Shown here: positions 25,289 through 33,458 of the stretch, piece after piece
Layout: every line of letters starts with the position of its first letter
Position numbering within the stretch: the stretch's first letter is position 1
Assembly: GCF_002387245.1 (NCBI RefSeq)
Contig: NZ_DGLD01000010.1
Location: 1 to 64,000, forward strand
Length of the DNA: 64,000 nt
Direction of reading: 5' to 3'
Origin: Brevundimonas sp. UBA4553
GTDB taxonomy: Bacteria; Pseudomonadota; Alphaproteobacteria; Caulobacterales; Caulobacteraceae
Notes under the pieces: generated by a model
What the model saw: the letters and a program-made list of their open reading frames with translations, nothing else
Database searches by the model: none
Told to the model about the DNA's origin: nothing
Made by a program: the position numbers and the translations under genes

Positions 25289-25597
25289 TCAGGCGGGCGT
25301 CAGCAGCACCAGGCTCTGGAACACCACGCCGATCCCGCCCAGCAGCCCGCCGGCGATCGCCAGACGAAGGCCGAAGGCGCCGGTGTCATCGGCTGGCCGG
25401 GCCTTCAACGCCGCCGCCCCGCGCCAGCAGAAGCCGATCACGGAGAGCAGGCAGACCAGGCTGACGACCAGACCGGCCGCATTCCACGCTGCGGCGTCGC
25501 CTTTCGCGACGTCGGCGGCGCTGGCCAGCAGGTAGAGACCCAAAAAGTGCACGGCCCAGATCAGCAGCCCGCCCGTCATCATGGCCCAGAGCCTCAT
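25289..25597 (-). CDS. small three-segment membrane protein of the oxidase operon
   Basis: This 102-residue protein has three hydrophobic segments: GLLIWAVHFLGLYLLASAAD, AAGLVVSLVCLLSVIGFCW and AIAGGLLGGIGVVFQSLVLL. Its start overlaps the stop of the fused oxidase gene (ATGA), so it is coupled to it and may be a small subunit or assembly factor of that oxidase. A conserved His in the first segment is the only residue that hints at a cofactor. I do not recognise a named family. Confidence 0.7.
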   Translation of the reverse strand: MRLWAMMTGGLLIWAVHFLGLYLLASAADVAKGDAAAWNAAGLVVSLVCLLSVIGFCWRGAAALKARPADDTGAFGLRLAIAGGLLGGIGVVFQSLVLLTPA

Positions 25598-28140
25598 GCG
25601 CCCACGCCGGGCAGCAAGCGAACGAGCAGGCTCGTCGCCGTGCCCTGAACCGCCGTGAAGGCGACGAACAGGGCGATGACTTCGAACGTGGCCGGATGGC
25701 GCGGCGACAGGTGGCCGAAAAGCCAGCGCAACAGGGCGAACGGCCCCATCAGGAGGGCGATACCCACGAACGTCCCCTGCCAGGCCAGCAAGGCGTAAAC
25801 GGTCGCGCCCTGGCTGGATGCGTCGGGCCGCAGTCCGGTTCCCCACCACGCCGTCGCCTCGTTGGCGAAGGCGCCGCCCGCCGCGAGCGTCGCGGACAGC
25901 ATCAGAACGGCGGCCAGGCCGGCGCTGCGCGGACGCCCCCGCTTGAGCAGGCCCTGCGCCATCCAGCCGCCGACACCCGCCGCGACGAGCAGGCCGGCCG
26001 TCACGGGAAGCGTCGCCAGATCCGGCGGCGCCTGCCACAGGTCGGGTCGGCGGCTCCACAGGAAGACGTAGGAGAAACAGGCCATGATCGCGACCATGCC
26101 GGACACGATCAGGGTGATGACCATGGCCCACCAGCCGTGGCTGCTCGACCCTGAAACATAGGTGGGCAGCCTCACGCCCCCGCCGACCGCCACGGTGGCC
26201 GGCCCGCTGGGTCTATCCAGGGTCCAGCACCATTTCAGAATGCAGAAGACGGCCAGCACCCCGCTTACAACCGACACGGCGTAGGCCTGGATGGTCAAAA
26301 TCAGGAAGAAGCCGGCGGTGAAGACGGCGCCCCAGACATACCAGCTCGAAGGCCGGGGCATCCGCTGAAGATACTGGGGCTCGGCGTTTATCGGACTGGT
26401 GATGATGGTTTCACGATGCCCCCTGGGCGCGCCCGGCAGGAAGTAGCGGCCCGCGGGCACGTCTCGCGCCAGGTTCGGCTGGTCCCAGACCGGATACAGG
26501 CTCTGGATCACGGGAATGGAGCGCAGCGAATAGCGACCCGACGGCAGCCACTCCAGGCCGGGTCCGTCGAAGACATTGCCGGCGTCCTTGTCGCCGAAGG
26601 GACGGAAGTTGCGGATCATGTCGACCATCCACAGCAGAACGGCCAGCCCGAACAGAAAGGATCCCGCCGTCGAGATCATGTTGGGCAGCTCCCAGCCCCG
26701 GTCCGGCAGGTAGGTGTAGACCCGCCGCGGCATGCCCATCAGTCCGGTCAGGTGCATGGGCATGAAGGTCACGTTGTGACCCACGAACATCAGCCAGAAT
26801 ATCCACTTGCCCCAGCGCTCGCTAAGCGGTCGGCGGCTGGACATCGGCGTCCAGTAATAGATGGCGGCGAAGAGTGGAAACACCATGCCGCCGATCAGCA
26901 CGTAGTGCAGGTGGGCGACGATGAAATAGCTGTCGTGGGCCTGCCAGTCGAACGGCACCATGGCCACCATGACACCGGTCAATCCGCCCATGACGAAGAT
27001 GACCAGCCCGCCCACGGCAAACAGTCCAGGCGTGTTGAAGCGCATCCTTCCCGCCGCCAGGGTGGCGATCCAGGCGAAGACCTGCACCCCCGCAGGCACG
27101 CTGACGGCCATGGAGGCGGCGCTGAAATAGTTGATCGAAATCTGCGGCATGCCCGTCGTGAACATGTGGTGCGCCCAGACTCCGAAACTGATGAAGCCGG
27201 TCGCCAGCATGGCCAGGACGACCAGCCGATAGCCGACCAGCTTCGTCTGGGCGATGGCCGGGATGATGGTCGACATCGCGCCCGCCGCCGGCAGGAAGAT
27301 GATGTAGACCTCGGGGTGGCCGAAGAACCAAAACAGGTGCTGCCACAACATGGGGTCCCCGCCCTTGGCAGGATCGAAGAAGGGCCAGCCCAGCGCCCGT
27401 TCCAGTTCCAGCAGCAGGGTCGACAGGATGATCGAGGGGAAGGCGATGATGATCATGCAGGCGAAGATCAGCATGGCCCAGGCGAAGATGGGCAGCTTGT
27501 CCAGCGTCATGCCGGGCGCTCGGGTCTTCAAAACGCCGACGATGATCTCGATGGCGCCCGCGATCGCCGAAATTTCGATGAAGCCGATGCCCAGCAACCA
27601 GAAGTCGGCGTTGATCCCTGGCGAATAGGTGGTCGAGGTCAGGGGCGGGTACATGTACCAGCCGCCGTCGGGGGCCAGGCCGAAGAACAGCGACGCAAAG
27701 AAGCACAGCCCGCCGATCAGATAGGCCCAGAAGGCGTAGGCCGACAGACGGGGGAACGGCAGATCTCGCGCGCCCAGCATCTGGGGCAGCAACAGCACGC
27801 CCAGGGCCTCGACCGCCGGCACCGCGAACAGGAACATCATCACCGTGCCATGCATGGTGAAGATCTGGTTGTAGGTTTCCTGAGCCAGAAAGCCCGTCAT
27901 CGGCAGGGCCAGTTGCGTGCGCATCAGCAGCGCCAGCACGCCTGCAAGCACGAAGAACAACATGGCCGCGCCGACGTAATAGACGCCGATGTAGTTGTTG
28001 TTGATCGCGGTGATCCACTCCCACGGCCTGCGGGGTCCGCACCAGACCTCCTCCAGCTTTTCCAGCTCGCCGTCGGGCCGTGGCTCCTCGGTGGGAAAGC
28101 GTTTGTAGAGCTCGGGATCGAATCCCGTCTCCGAACTCAT
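25594..28140 (-). CDS. cytochrome c oxidase subunit I-III fusion
   Basis: This 848-residue protein fuses the catalytic subunit I (residues about 1-590) to a subunit III-like domain (about 610-845). Subunit I has the haem ligand in TMHGTVMMF, the CuB site in FWFFGHPEVYIIFLP and WAHHMFTTGMP, and the haem a/a3 pair in VAHLHYVLIGG. The subunit III part keeps seven hydrophobic segments but is diverged. It reduces oxygen to water and pumps protons across the inner membrane. The start overlaps the subunit II stop (ATGA). Fused I-III oxidases are known in caa3-type enzymes and are compatible with the cytochrome c tail on subunit II. Confidence 0.92.
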   Translation of the reverse strand: MSSETGFDPELYKRFPTEEPRPDGELEKLEEVWCGPRRPWEWITAINNNYIGVYYVGAAMLFFVLAGVLALLMRTQLALPMTGFLAQETYNQIFTMHGTVMMFLFAVPAVEALGVLLLPQMLGARDLPFPRLSAYAFWAYLIGGLCFFASLFFGLAPDGGWYMYPPLTSTTYSPGINADFWLLGIGFIEISAIAGAIEIIVGVLKTRAPGMTLDKLPIFAWAMLIFACMIIIAFPSIILSTLLLELERALGWPFFDPAKGGDPMLWQHLFWFFGHPEVYIIFLPAAGAMSTIIPAIAQTKLVGYRLVVLAMLATGFISFGVWAHHMFTTGMPQISINYFSAASMAVSVPAGVQVFAWIATLAAGRMRFNTPGLFAVGGLVIFVMGGLTGVMVAMVPFDWQAHDSYFIVAHLHYVLIGGMVFPLFAAIYYWTPMSSRRPLSERWGKWIFWLMFVGHNVTFMPMHLTGLMGMPRRVYTYLPDRGWELPNMISTAGSFLFGLAVLLWMVDMIRNFRPFGDKDAGNVFDGPGLEWLPSGRYSLRSIPVIQSLYPVWDQPNLARDVPAGRYFLPGAPRGHRETIITSPINAEPQYLQRMPRPSSWYVWGAVFTAGFFLILTIQAYAVSVVSGVLAVFCILKWCWTLDRPSGPATVAVGGGVRLPTYVSGSSSHGWWAMVITLIVSGMVAIMACFSYVFLWSRRPDLWQAPPDLATLPVTAGLLVAAGVGGWMAQGLLKRGRPRSAGLAAVLMLSATLAAGGAFANEATAWWGTGLRPDASSQGATVYALLAWQGTFVGIALLMGPFALLRWLFGHLSPRHPATFEVIALFVAFTAVQGTATSLLVRLLPGVGA

Positions 28141-29114
28141 TTCAGGCTTTCCAGATAGGCCGCCGTGGCGCGCAGATCGCGACCCGTGAGCACCGGATAG
28201 GACGGCATGCGATTGCCGGGCTTCAGGCTCTGGCTGTCGGAAATCCAGCCCGCCATCGTGCCCTGATTATTCGGAAGAATGCCGGCGCCCAGGGTCTGGC
28301 GCGATCCGACGTGGGTCAGATCGGGCCCCGCTAGCCCGTTGGCCTCGGTGCCGCGAATGGTGTGGCAGGCTCCACAGCCCGAGGCGGCGAAGACATCCCG
28401 CCCCTGATCGATCAAGGCCACTGATGTCTCGGCCGACGGCACGGACGCCGCCGGGCGCGCTTGCCGCGCCCGCCAGTCTGCGTAGTCACCGGGCGTGTGG
28501 GCGATGACCACCAGCCCCATCAAGGCGTGCGCTCCGCCGCAGTATTCGGCGCACTGCCCCCCATAGGTCCCGGGCGTGTCCGCCTGCAGCCGCATGAAGT
28601 TGCGCCGCCCCGGAATCATGTCGGTCTTGCCGCCCAGCCGCGGGACCCAGAAGCTGTGGATCACGTCCGCGCTTTCCAGCTCGAACACCACCGGCTGGCC
28701 GGTCGGAATATGCACCTCGTTGGCGTCCTGAACGATTTCTCGGCCCTGGGCGTCCAGGTAGGCGACGCGCCACCACCACATCTCGCCGGTCACCCGGATC
28801 CGCATCTCGCCCGGCCTGGGCGCCTCGGACACGCGCGCCGTCGTGGTCAGGCCGTAGATCAGCAGACCGGTCAGAACGACAGTCGGAAACACCAGACCCG
28901 CCGCCCAGACCAGACGCTCGCCCCCGACGCGCTTCTTCCACTCGCGCGGTCCAAACAGGGCCAGCCCAAGGGCGACCAGCACCACCGCCATCACCACAGC
29001 CGACATGACAAACAAGACCCAGGCGACCGTCTCGATCGGTCCCGCGAAGGGCCCCGCCGGATCCAGCACGGGGGGCGGCCAACCGGCGGTTCCGGGCACA
29101 GCTTCAGTCGTCAT
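28137..29114 (-). CDS. cytochrome c oxidase subunit II with C-terminal cytochrome c domain
   Basis: This 325-residue subunit has two membrane helices (residues about 30-55 and 72-95), a cupredoxin domain carrying the CuA site (CAEYCGGAHALM) and a C-terminal cytochrome c with CGACH and axial Met in MPSYP. A cytochrome c domain on subunit II defines caa3-type oxidases, which accept electrons without a separate soluble cytochrome. The ATG at 29114 overlaps the end of the upstream cytochrome gene by 11 bases. No lipobox is seen. It forms an operon with the fused subunit I-III and the small membrane protein. Confidence 0.92.
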   Translation of the reverse strand: MTTEAVPGTAGWPPPVLDPAGPFAGPIETVAWVLFVMSAVVMAVVLVALGLALFGPREWKKRVGGERLVWAAGLVFPTVVLTGLLIYGLTTTARVSEAPRPGEMRIRVTGEMWWWRVAYLDAQGREIVQDANEVHIPTGQPVVFELESADVIHSFWVPRLGGKTDMIPGRRNFMRLQADTPGTYGGQCAEYCGGAHALMGLVVIAHTPGDYADWRARQARPAASVPSAETSVALIDQGRDVFAASGCGACHTIRGTEANGLAGPDLTHVGSRQTLGAGILPNNQGTMAGWISDSQSLKPGNRMPSYPVLTGRDLRATAAYLESLK

Positions 29115-29502
29115 CGAGCGTATACAGATAGGCCGCGACATCGCGGGCTTGGTCTTGGGTCAGGGGCATGGGCGGCATGGCGGTGTCGGGGTCCAGCGAA
29201 GGCGCATCGATCAGCCACTGGATCAGGACGTCAGGCTGGTTAGGCAGTCGCCCGGCGATCAGCGGGCGCGCGCCGACACCCGCAAGGCTGCCGCCCGTAC
29301 GGCCCTGCGGCCAGGCGACGCCCGGTATGGCGTGACAGGCGGCGCAGCCGACCTCGCGGATCACAGCCAGGCCCGCCGCCGGATCCGCCTGGGCCACAGG
29401 ACGCGGCAAATCCGCCTTGTCCACGCAGGCGCTCGCGGCGAAACCCAGCACGCAGACCATGGCCTGCCTTGCCGCCGTCGCGCCCGTCTGTCGATAATCC
29501 AT
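29104..29502 (-). CDS. monohaem cytochrome c lipoprotein
   Basis: This 132-residue exported protein has a signal with SAC as a possible lipobox. The haem motif CAACH follows AVIREVGCAACHAIPG, and the axial Met is in AMPPMPLTQ. The pattern fits small class I cytochromes that relay electrons to oxidases. It is the first gene of the oxidase operon, reads into subunit II with an 11-base overlap, and diverges from the dihaem cytochrome at 29623. Confidence 0.85.
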   Translation of the reverse strand: MDYRQTGATAARQAMVCVLGFAASACVDKADLPRPVAQADPAAGLAVIREVGCAACHAIPGVAWPQGRTGGSLAGVGARPLIAGRLPNQPDVLIQWLIDAPSLDPDTAMPPMPLTQDQARDVAAYLYTLDDD

Positions 29503-29543
29503 CCGCCCCCCGAAGCTTCATCACACGCAATCCTCTCTGCGGA

Positions 29544-29599
29544 CGGAGGTTCCACGGATGCGACATCCAGCCTCCGCGCTGAGCATTCAGGAACCTCCG
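29544..29599. promoter_or_regulatory. 10-bp inverted repeat in divergent cytochrome promoter
   Basis: CGGAGGTTCC at 29544-29553 and GGAACCTCCG at 29590-29599 are perfect inverted copies 36 bases apart in the 120-base region between two divergent cytochrome genes. They could be paired operator half-sites or a long hairpin. Confidence 0.4.
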
Positions 29600-29622
29600 C
29601 CGTAAGCAGGTGTTGGACCCCC

Positions 29623-30387
29623 GTGCGCGTCACCGCTCCAGCCCAGCTCCTGCCCGCGCTCTGCGTGACGGCCCTGCTCGCCGCCTGCGATTCCTCGCCC
29701 GGACGGACGGATCGCGCCTTCACGGCCAACGGCCACGTCATCGCCATGAGCGGCGGCGCCGGCGGGGCGGCAAACGCCTGCTTCACCTGTCACGGCCTGG
29801 ACGGCGGCGGCGACGGCGGGGCGGCGCCCCGACTGGCGGGCCTGGACGCCGGCTATCTCCAGAAGCAGCTCGACGACTACGCGTTGGGCATCCGCCCCGA
29901 CGACGCCATGACCCGGATCGCCAGGGCGCTGGATCATCAGGATCGGCAGAAGGTTTCAGCCTACTACGCCGCCCTGCCCTTACCGCTACCCGCGCCGTCC
30001 TCCGGCCAGCAGGCTCCCGGCCTTTATCTGAACGGCGACGGGTCTCGCGGCGTCGTGGCCTGCGCGTCCTGCCATGGCGCCGAAGGCCAGGGTTCGGGCT
30101 TGGGGGGCGCTCCGGCCATCGCGGGTCAGCCCGCCGCCTACACGCTGGAGCAGATCGACCGCTGGAAGTCCGGCAAGCGGCGCAACGACCCGCGCGGCGT
30201 CATGGCCGCCGCCGTCAAACCGCTTTCAGACCAAGAAGCCCGCGCCATAGCGCTTTGGCTGTCGAGGCAACCCGCTTCTCCAGCGCCCGCCAGCGCCTCT
30301 GCCAGCGTGTCCGCTTCGGCGGCAGCGGCGGCAAGACCGGCAGCATCGCGTGAAACACGTCGTCCCGATCGATCAGATGGTGCTTGA
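29623..30387 (+). CDS. dihaem cytochrome c (c4-like) lipoprotein
   Basis: This 254-residue exported protein has a lipobox (LLAAC) after a short signal and two cytochrome c domains. The haem motifs are CFTCH in ANACFTCHGLDGGG and CASCH in GVVACASCHGAEGQG, each followed by LAGL/IAGQP-type loops of cytochrome c4. The start is GTG 29623, the only one that leaves a clean signal. The last 40 residues are a Pro/Ala/Ser-rich tail that overlaps the 3' end of the opposing cytochrome b561 gene by 173 bases. It probably carries electrons between quinol or dehydrogenase and the oxidase. Confidence 0.85.
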   Translation: MRVTAPAQLLPALCVTALLAACDSSPGRTDRAFTANGHVIAMSGGAGGAANACFTCHGLDGGGDGGAAPRLAGLDAGYLQKQLDDYALGIRPDDAMTRIARALDHQDRQKVSAYYAALPLPLPAPSSGQQAPGLYLNGDGSRGVVACASCHGAEGQGSGLGGAPAIAGQPAAYTLEQIDRWKSGKRRNDPRGVMAAAVKPLSDQEARAIALWLSRQPASPAPASASASVSASAAAAARPAASRETRRPDRSDGA

Positions 30388-30934
30388 GCGCAGCGCCCGC
30401 GTGGATCGGAATCATCAACAACAGCGTAACCACCAGGCCCCAGTGCAGCCATTCCGCCGCTGCCTCGACGGCCCACAACTGGGTGTTCGACAGCTCCTGC
30501 AACGGCAGCAGCGGCCATTTGATGAAGCCCAGGACTTCGAGCTGTCGCGTGCGGTCCGTCGCCGAAATCATGGCCCAGCCTGACAAGGGCAAACCGAACA
30601 GGCAGATGTAGAAGACATAGTGGGTGACATGGGCCGCCATGCTCTCCCACCCTGGCTTGTCGGCGTCGTTGATCAGATCCGGCGCCATCATGCGCCAGGA
30701 CAGACGCCCGATCACCAGGACCAGCATCAGCAAGCCGACGGCGAAGTGCAGCTCATAGGCCGCGATCATGGCGCCGCCGACCGGCTGACGCCCCATCCAC
30801 CAGCCCCACCCCAGCTGAAAGACGACCAGACCCGCCATGCTCCAATGAAACAGGATGCCGACCGGCGAATAATGTCCTTCGTCGTGGTGACCCGCCGCCC
30901 ACTCGAGCAGTTGCCTGAACAGCCGTTCGATCAC
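30215..30934 (-). CDS. cytochrome b561 family protein
   Basis: This 239-residue inner-membrane protein has four helices with haem-binding histidines in SPVGILFHWSM, AAYELHFAVG, AHVTHYVFY and AAEWLHWGLV, the b561 (YodB-type) pattern. It should move electrons between the quinone pool and periplasmic partners such as the cytochromes nearby. The GTG start at 30934 overlaps the ctaG stop (GTGA). A basic C-terminal tail of about 40 residues lies entirely in the antisense overlap with the dihaem cytochrome gene. Family members usually stop soon after helix four. Confidence 0.85.
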   Translation of the reverse strand: MIERLFRQLLEWAAGHHDEGHYSPVGILFHWSMAGLVVFQLGWGWWMGRQPVGGAMIAAYELHFAVGLLMLVLVIGRLSWRMMAPDLINDADKPGWESMAAHVTHYVFYICLFGLPLSGWAMISATDRTRQLEVLGFIKWPLLPLQELSNTQLWAVEAAAEWLHWGLVVTLLLMIPIHAGAALKHHLIDRDDVFHAMLPVLPPLPPKRTRWQRRWRALEKRVASTAKALWRGLLGLKAV

Positions 30935-31653
30935 GCCGTCCGGGCCTCCGCGTCCGGGCCCAGGAGTCCGCCCAGCCGCCACAGCGCCGCCGCCAGATAA
31001 AGGGCCGCCGCCGGCGCCCACATGATCAGTCCCGCCGCCTGCTGATCCTCCAGCGGCGTCAGGCCCCAGGCCAGCGTCGAATAGGCATGCGGCTCATAGA
31101 CGGCCTGGCCGGCGAAGGTCAGCACCGCGCCCAGCAACCCCATGGCCAGCATCGCCGCCAACAGAGCCACGACCGCCGCCGGAGCGGAGGCCGCACGCGC
31201 CGCGCCCCAGAACCAGACGGCGCTGGCCAGCAGGCTGGCCTGCATGATCCAGTAGACGAGGTCGCTCGACAGGGCGGCGGCGTAGGCGGCCGGGGCGTGC
31301 CAGCCCCAGAAGACCAGCGCCTGCGTCGCTGTCGCCAGAACCAGACCACGGAACCGTCCAGGCAAGGCGCCGGCAAGCAGCGGCGCCGCCACGGCCACCA
31401 ACAGAACGTGATGCACGGTTCGCGCGGAGAAGAGGGCCGAACTCAGCGCGCAGAGCGGCGAGACGAAACCGATCGCCAGAACCGCCATGGCGGCCAGACC
31501 CAGCGCGCGCCGCTGCCCCTGAAGCCGCAATCCGATCACGGCGGTGACGGCGACCAAAAGCAGGAACAGCACCGGGTCGAGATTCCAGCGCCACTCGCCG
31601 AAATCCGGCGCCGGGCCGCAGTAGGGCACCCAGGTCAAAGCCGGGCTCACCAT
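30931..31653 (-). CDS. ctaG: caa3-type cytochrome oxidase assembly factor CtaG
   Basis: This 240-residue membrane protein has seven predicted helices and the caa3_CtaG pattern: PYCGPAP near the start, SALFSARTVHHVLLVAVAAPLL, FWGWHAPAAYAAAL and PLEDQQAAGLIMW. These proteins help insert copper into caa3-type oxidases. This fits the subunit II with a cytochrome c domain encoded nearby. It leads a two-gene unit with the cytochrome b561 gene. It is unrelated in sequence to the Cox11 proteins that are also called CtaG. Confidence 0.9.
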   Translation of the reverse strand: MVSPALTWVPYCGPAPDFGEWRWNLDPVLFLLLVAVTAVIGLRLQGQRRALGLAAMAVLAIGFVSPLCALSSALFSARTVHHVLLVAVAAPLLAGALPGRFRGLVLATATQALVFWGWHAPAAYAAALSSDLVYWIMQASLLASAVWFWGAARAASAPAAVVALLAAMLAMGLLGAVLTFAGQAVYEPHAYSTLAWGLTPLEDQQAAGLIMWAPAAALYLAAALWRLGGLLGPDAEARTA

Positions 31654-31781
31654 CGCCTTGTTCCGTTCAGCACGTAGGTCCCCTCACGCTTCCCTGTTGG
31701 AAAGGGTTCGGACGCCGTGCGGTTCCCGGCGGCGAGTCTTGGCGCCCTGTGCAGCGCCAGGCCGAAGCAGAAGACGCGGCG

Positions 31782-33458
31782 CTAGAAACCCAGCAGTTGC
31801 AGGCTGCGATCGCCGGTGCGGGCGAAGCCGCGGGGGGCCAGGGTCCGCAAGGCCGCCAGATCGATCGGATCGGATGAGGCCAGTCGAACACACAGGCGCC
31901 CCGCCCTGGCGCTGACCTCGGCGACATTGTCGGCGCCGCCGAGGGCGTCCATCAGCGGACGTGACAGGGTCGGGCGGCGCTCTTGACCGCTGGCAGGGGC
32001 TTCCGTCCGTGCGCCGGGGACGGCGATCAGGTGTCTGATCTCGTCGGCCACAGCGTCGGCGATCGGTCCCAGCACGACCTGCAACTGATTGGGGCCGGGG
32101 GCGATGACGCCGCGCGCGCCCAGCCGCTTCAGCCCCGCCTCGTCGATCGCTTCGCGCGAGCGTATCTCCAGCCGCAGACGCGTGGTGCAGGCGGCGACGG
32201 CCTTCAGATTGCCCGCCCCGCCCAGCGCCGCGACGAAGCCGCCGGCCCGGCCGCCCGCGACCTCCCCGGTCCCGACTGCGACGGCCGGCTCGTCTTCACG
32301 CCCAGGTGTCTTCAGGTTCAGGACCGAGATGGCGACGCGGAACAGGCCGTAATAGAGCCCGGCGTAGATCAGGCCGACCGGCAGCAGCACCCAGGGACGC
32401 GTCGAACGACCATAGTTCAGCACATAGTCGAACAGGCCCGCCGAAAAGGTGAAGCCCAGCCGCGATCCCAACAAATCCATCACCACCATCGACACGCCGG
32501 TCAGCACCGCGTGGATGGCGTAGAGGACGGGCGCCAGGAACATGAAGGTGAACTCGATCGGCTCGGTCACCCCGGTCAGAAAGGCGGTCAGCGCCAGGGA
32601 GAAGAGCATCCCCCCGACCTCCTTGCGACGCTCGGGCCGGGCGGCGTGGTACATGGCCAGGCAGGCGGCGGGCAGTCCGAACATCATGACGGGGAAGAAG
32701 CCGCTCATGAAGACGCCCGCACTGGGATCGCCCGCGAAGAAGCGGTTCAGGTCTCCGGTCGCGCCGTTGTAGTCGCCGACGATGAACCAGGCGACGTTGT
32801 TCAGGATATGGTGCAGACCGGTGACGATCAGCAGTCGGTTCAGCGCGCCATAGACGAACAGGCCGAACTCGCCCGAGCCGACCACGGCGCGACTGAAGAC
32901 GTCGATGGCGTGGTCGATGCCCGCGAACGTCAGGCCCACCGCCGCCGCCACCGCCAGCCCCGCCACCCCCGCCACGATCGGGACGAAGCGGCGCCCGGCG
33001 AAGAAGGCCAGGTAGTCGGGCAGCTTGAAGGTCGAAAAGCGGTTGTAGCAGGCTCCGGCGATCAGGCCGGCGACGATGCCTATGGGTACACCCAGCCGCG
33101 CCAGGGCCTGGTCCTTGAAGGCCTTGGACGCCGCGTCCGCCGCGTCGCCGGTCAGACCGGCGACCACCTCGGGCGGGACCGCCAGCAGCACCTTGGACGC
33201 CTCGACCGAGATCAGGAAGCAGACCACGCCCGCCAGGCCGGCCGCCCCGTTGTTGTCCCTGGCCAGACCGACCGCCACGCCGACCGCGAACAGCAGACCC
33301 AGGTTGGCGAACACCGCCTGCCCCGCCGCCGAGATGAAGGCGATGTCGAGCAGGTCCGGCTGCCCCAGACGCAACAACAGCCCCGCAACCGGCAGGACGG
33401 CGATAGGCAGCATCAGGGCCCGGCCGAGCGGCTGCAGGCTGGACAGTCCGATCTTCAT
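31782..33458 (-). CDS. nagE: PTS N-acetylglucosamine-specific EIICB permease
   Basis: This 558-residue protein imports and phosphorylates N-acetylglucosamine. Residues 1-375 form the EIIC channel (GVAVGLARDNNGAAGLAGVV, HHILNNVAWFIVGDYNG, GFFPVMMFGLPAACLAMYHA). An EIIB domain follows at about 400-475 with phosphocysteine in VAACTTRLRL. A second EIIB-like domain (about 500-558) has RAGRLCVRL where Cys-T-T would be; the phosphorylated Cys seems to be replaced by Arg. The start overlaps the stop of the EIIA-HPr-EI gene (ATGA), placing it last in the hexosaminidase-PTS unit. The second domain may be structural. Confidence 0.9.
   Translation of the reverse strand: MKIGLSSLQPLGRALMLPIAVLPVAGLLLRLGQPDLLDIAFISAAGQAVFANLGLLFAVGVAVGLARDNNGAAGLAGVVCFLISVEASKVLLAVPPEVVAGLTGDAADAASKAFKDQALARLGVPIGIVAGLIAGACYNRFSTFKLPDYLAFFAGRRFVPIVAGVAGLAVAAAVGLTFAGIDHAIDVFSRAVVGSGEFGLFVYGALNRLLIVTGLHHILNNVAWFIVGDYNGATGDLNRFFAGDPSAGVFMSGFFPVMMFGLPAACLAMYHAARPERRKEVGGMLFSLALTAFLTGVTEPIEFTFMFLAPVLYAIHAVLTGVSMVVMDLLGSRLGFTFSAGLFDYVLNYGRSTRPWVLLPVGLIYAGLYYGLFRVAISVLNLKTPGREDEPAVAVGTGEVAGGRAGGFVAALGGAGNLKAVAACTTRLRLEIRSREAIDEAGLKRLGARGVIAPGPNQLQVVLGPIADAVADEIRHLIAVPGARTEAPASGQERRPTLSRPLMDALGGADNVAEVSARAGRLCVRLASSDPIDLAALRTLAPRGFARTGDRSLQLLGF

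Noticed and set aside
31654..31781. Possible riboswitch upstream of ctaG or downstream of nagE
   Set aside because: Several short GC stems are present, but no cobalamin, glycine, TPP or other conserved core could be matched, and no T-tract terminator was found.
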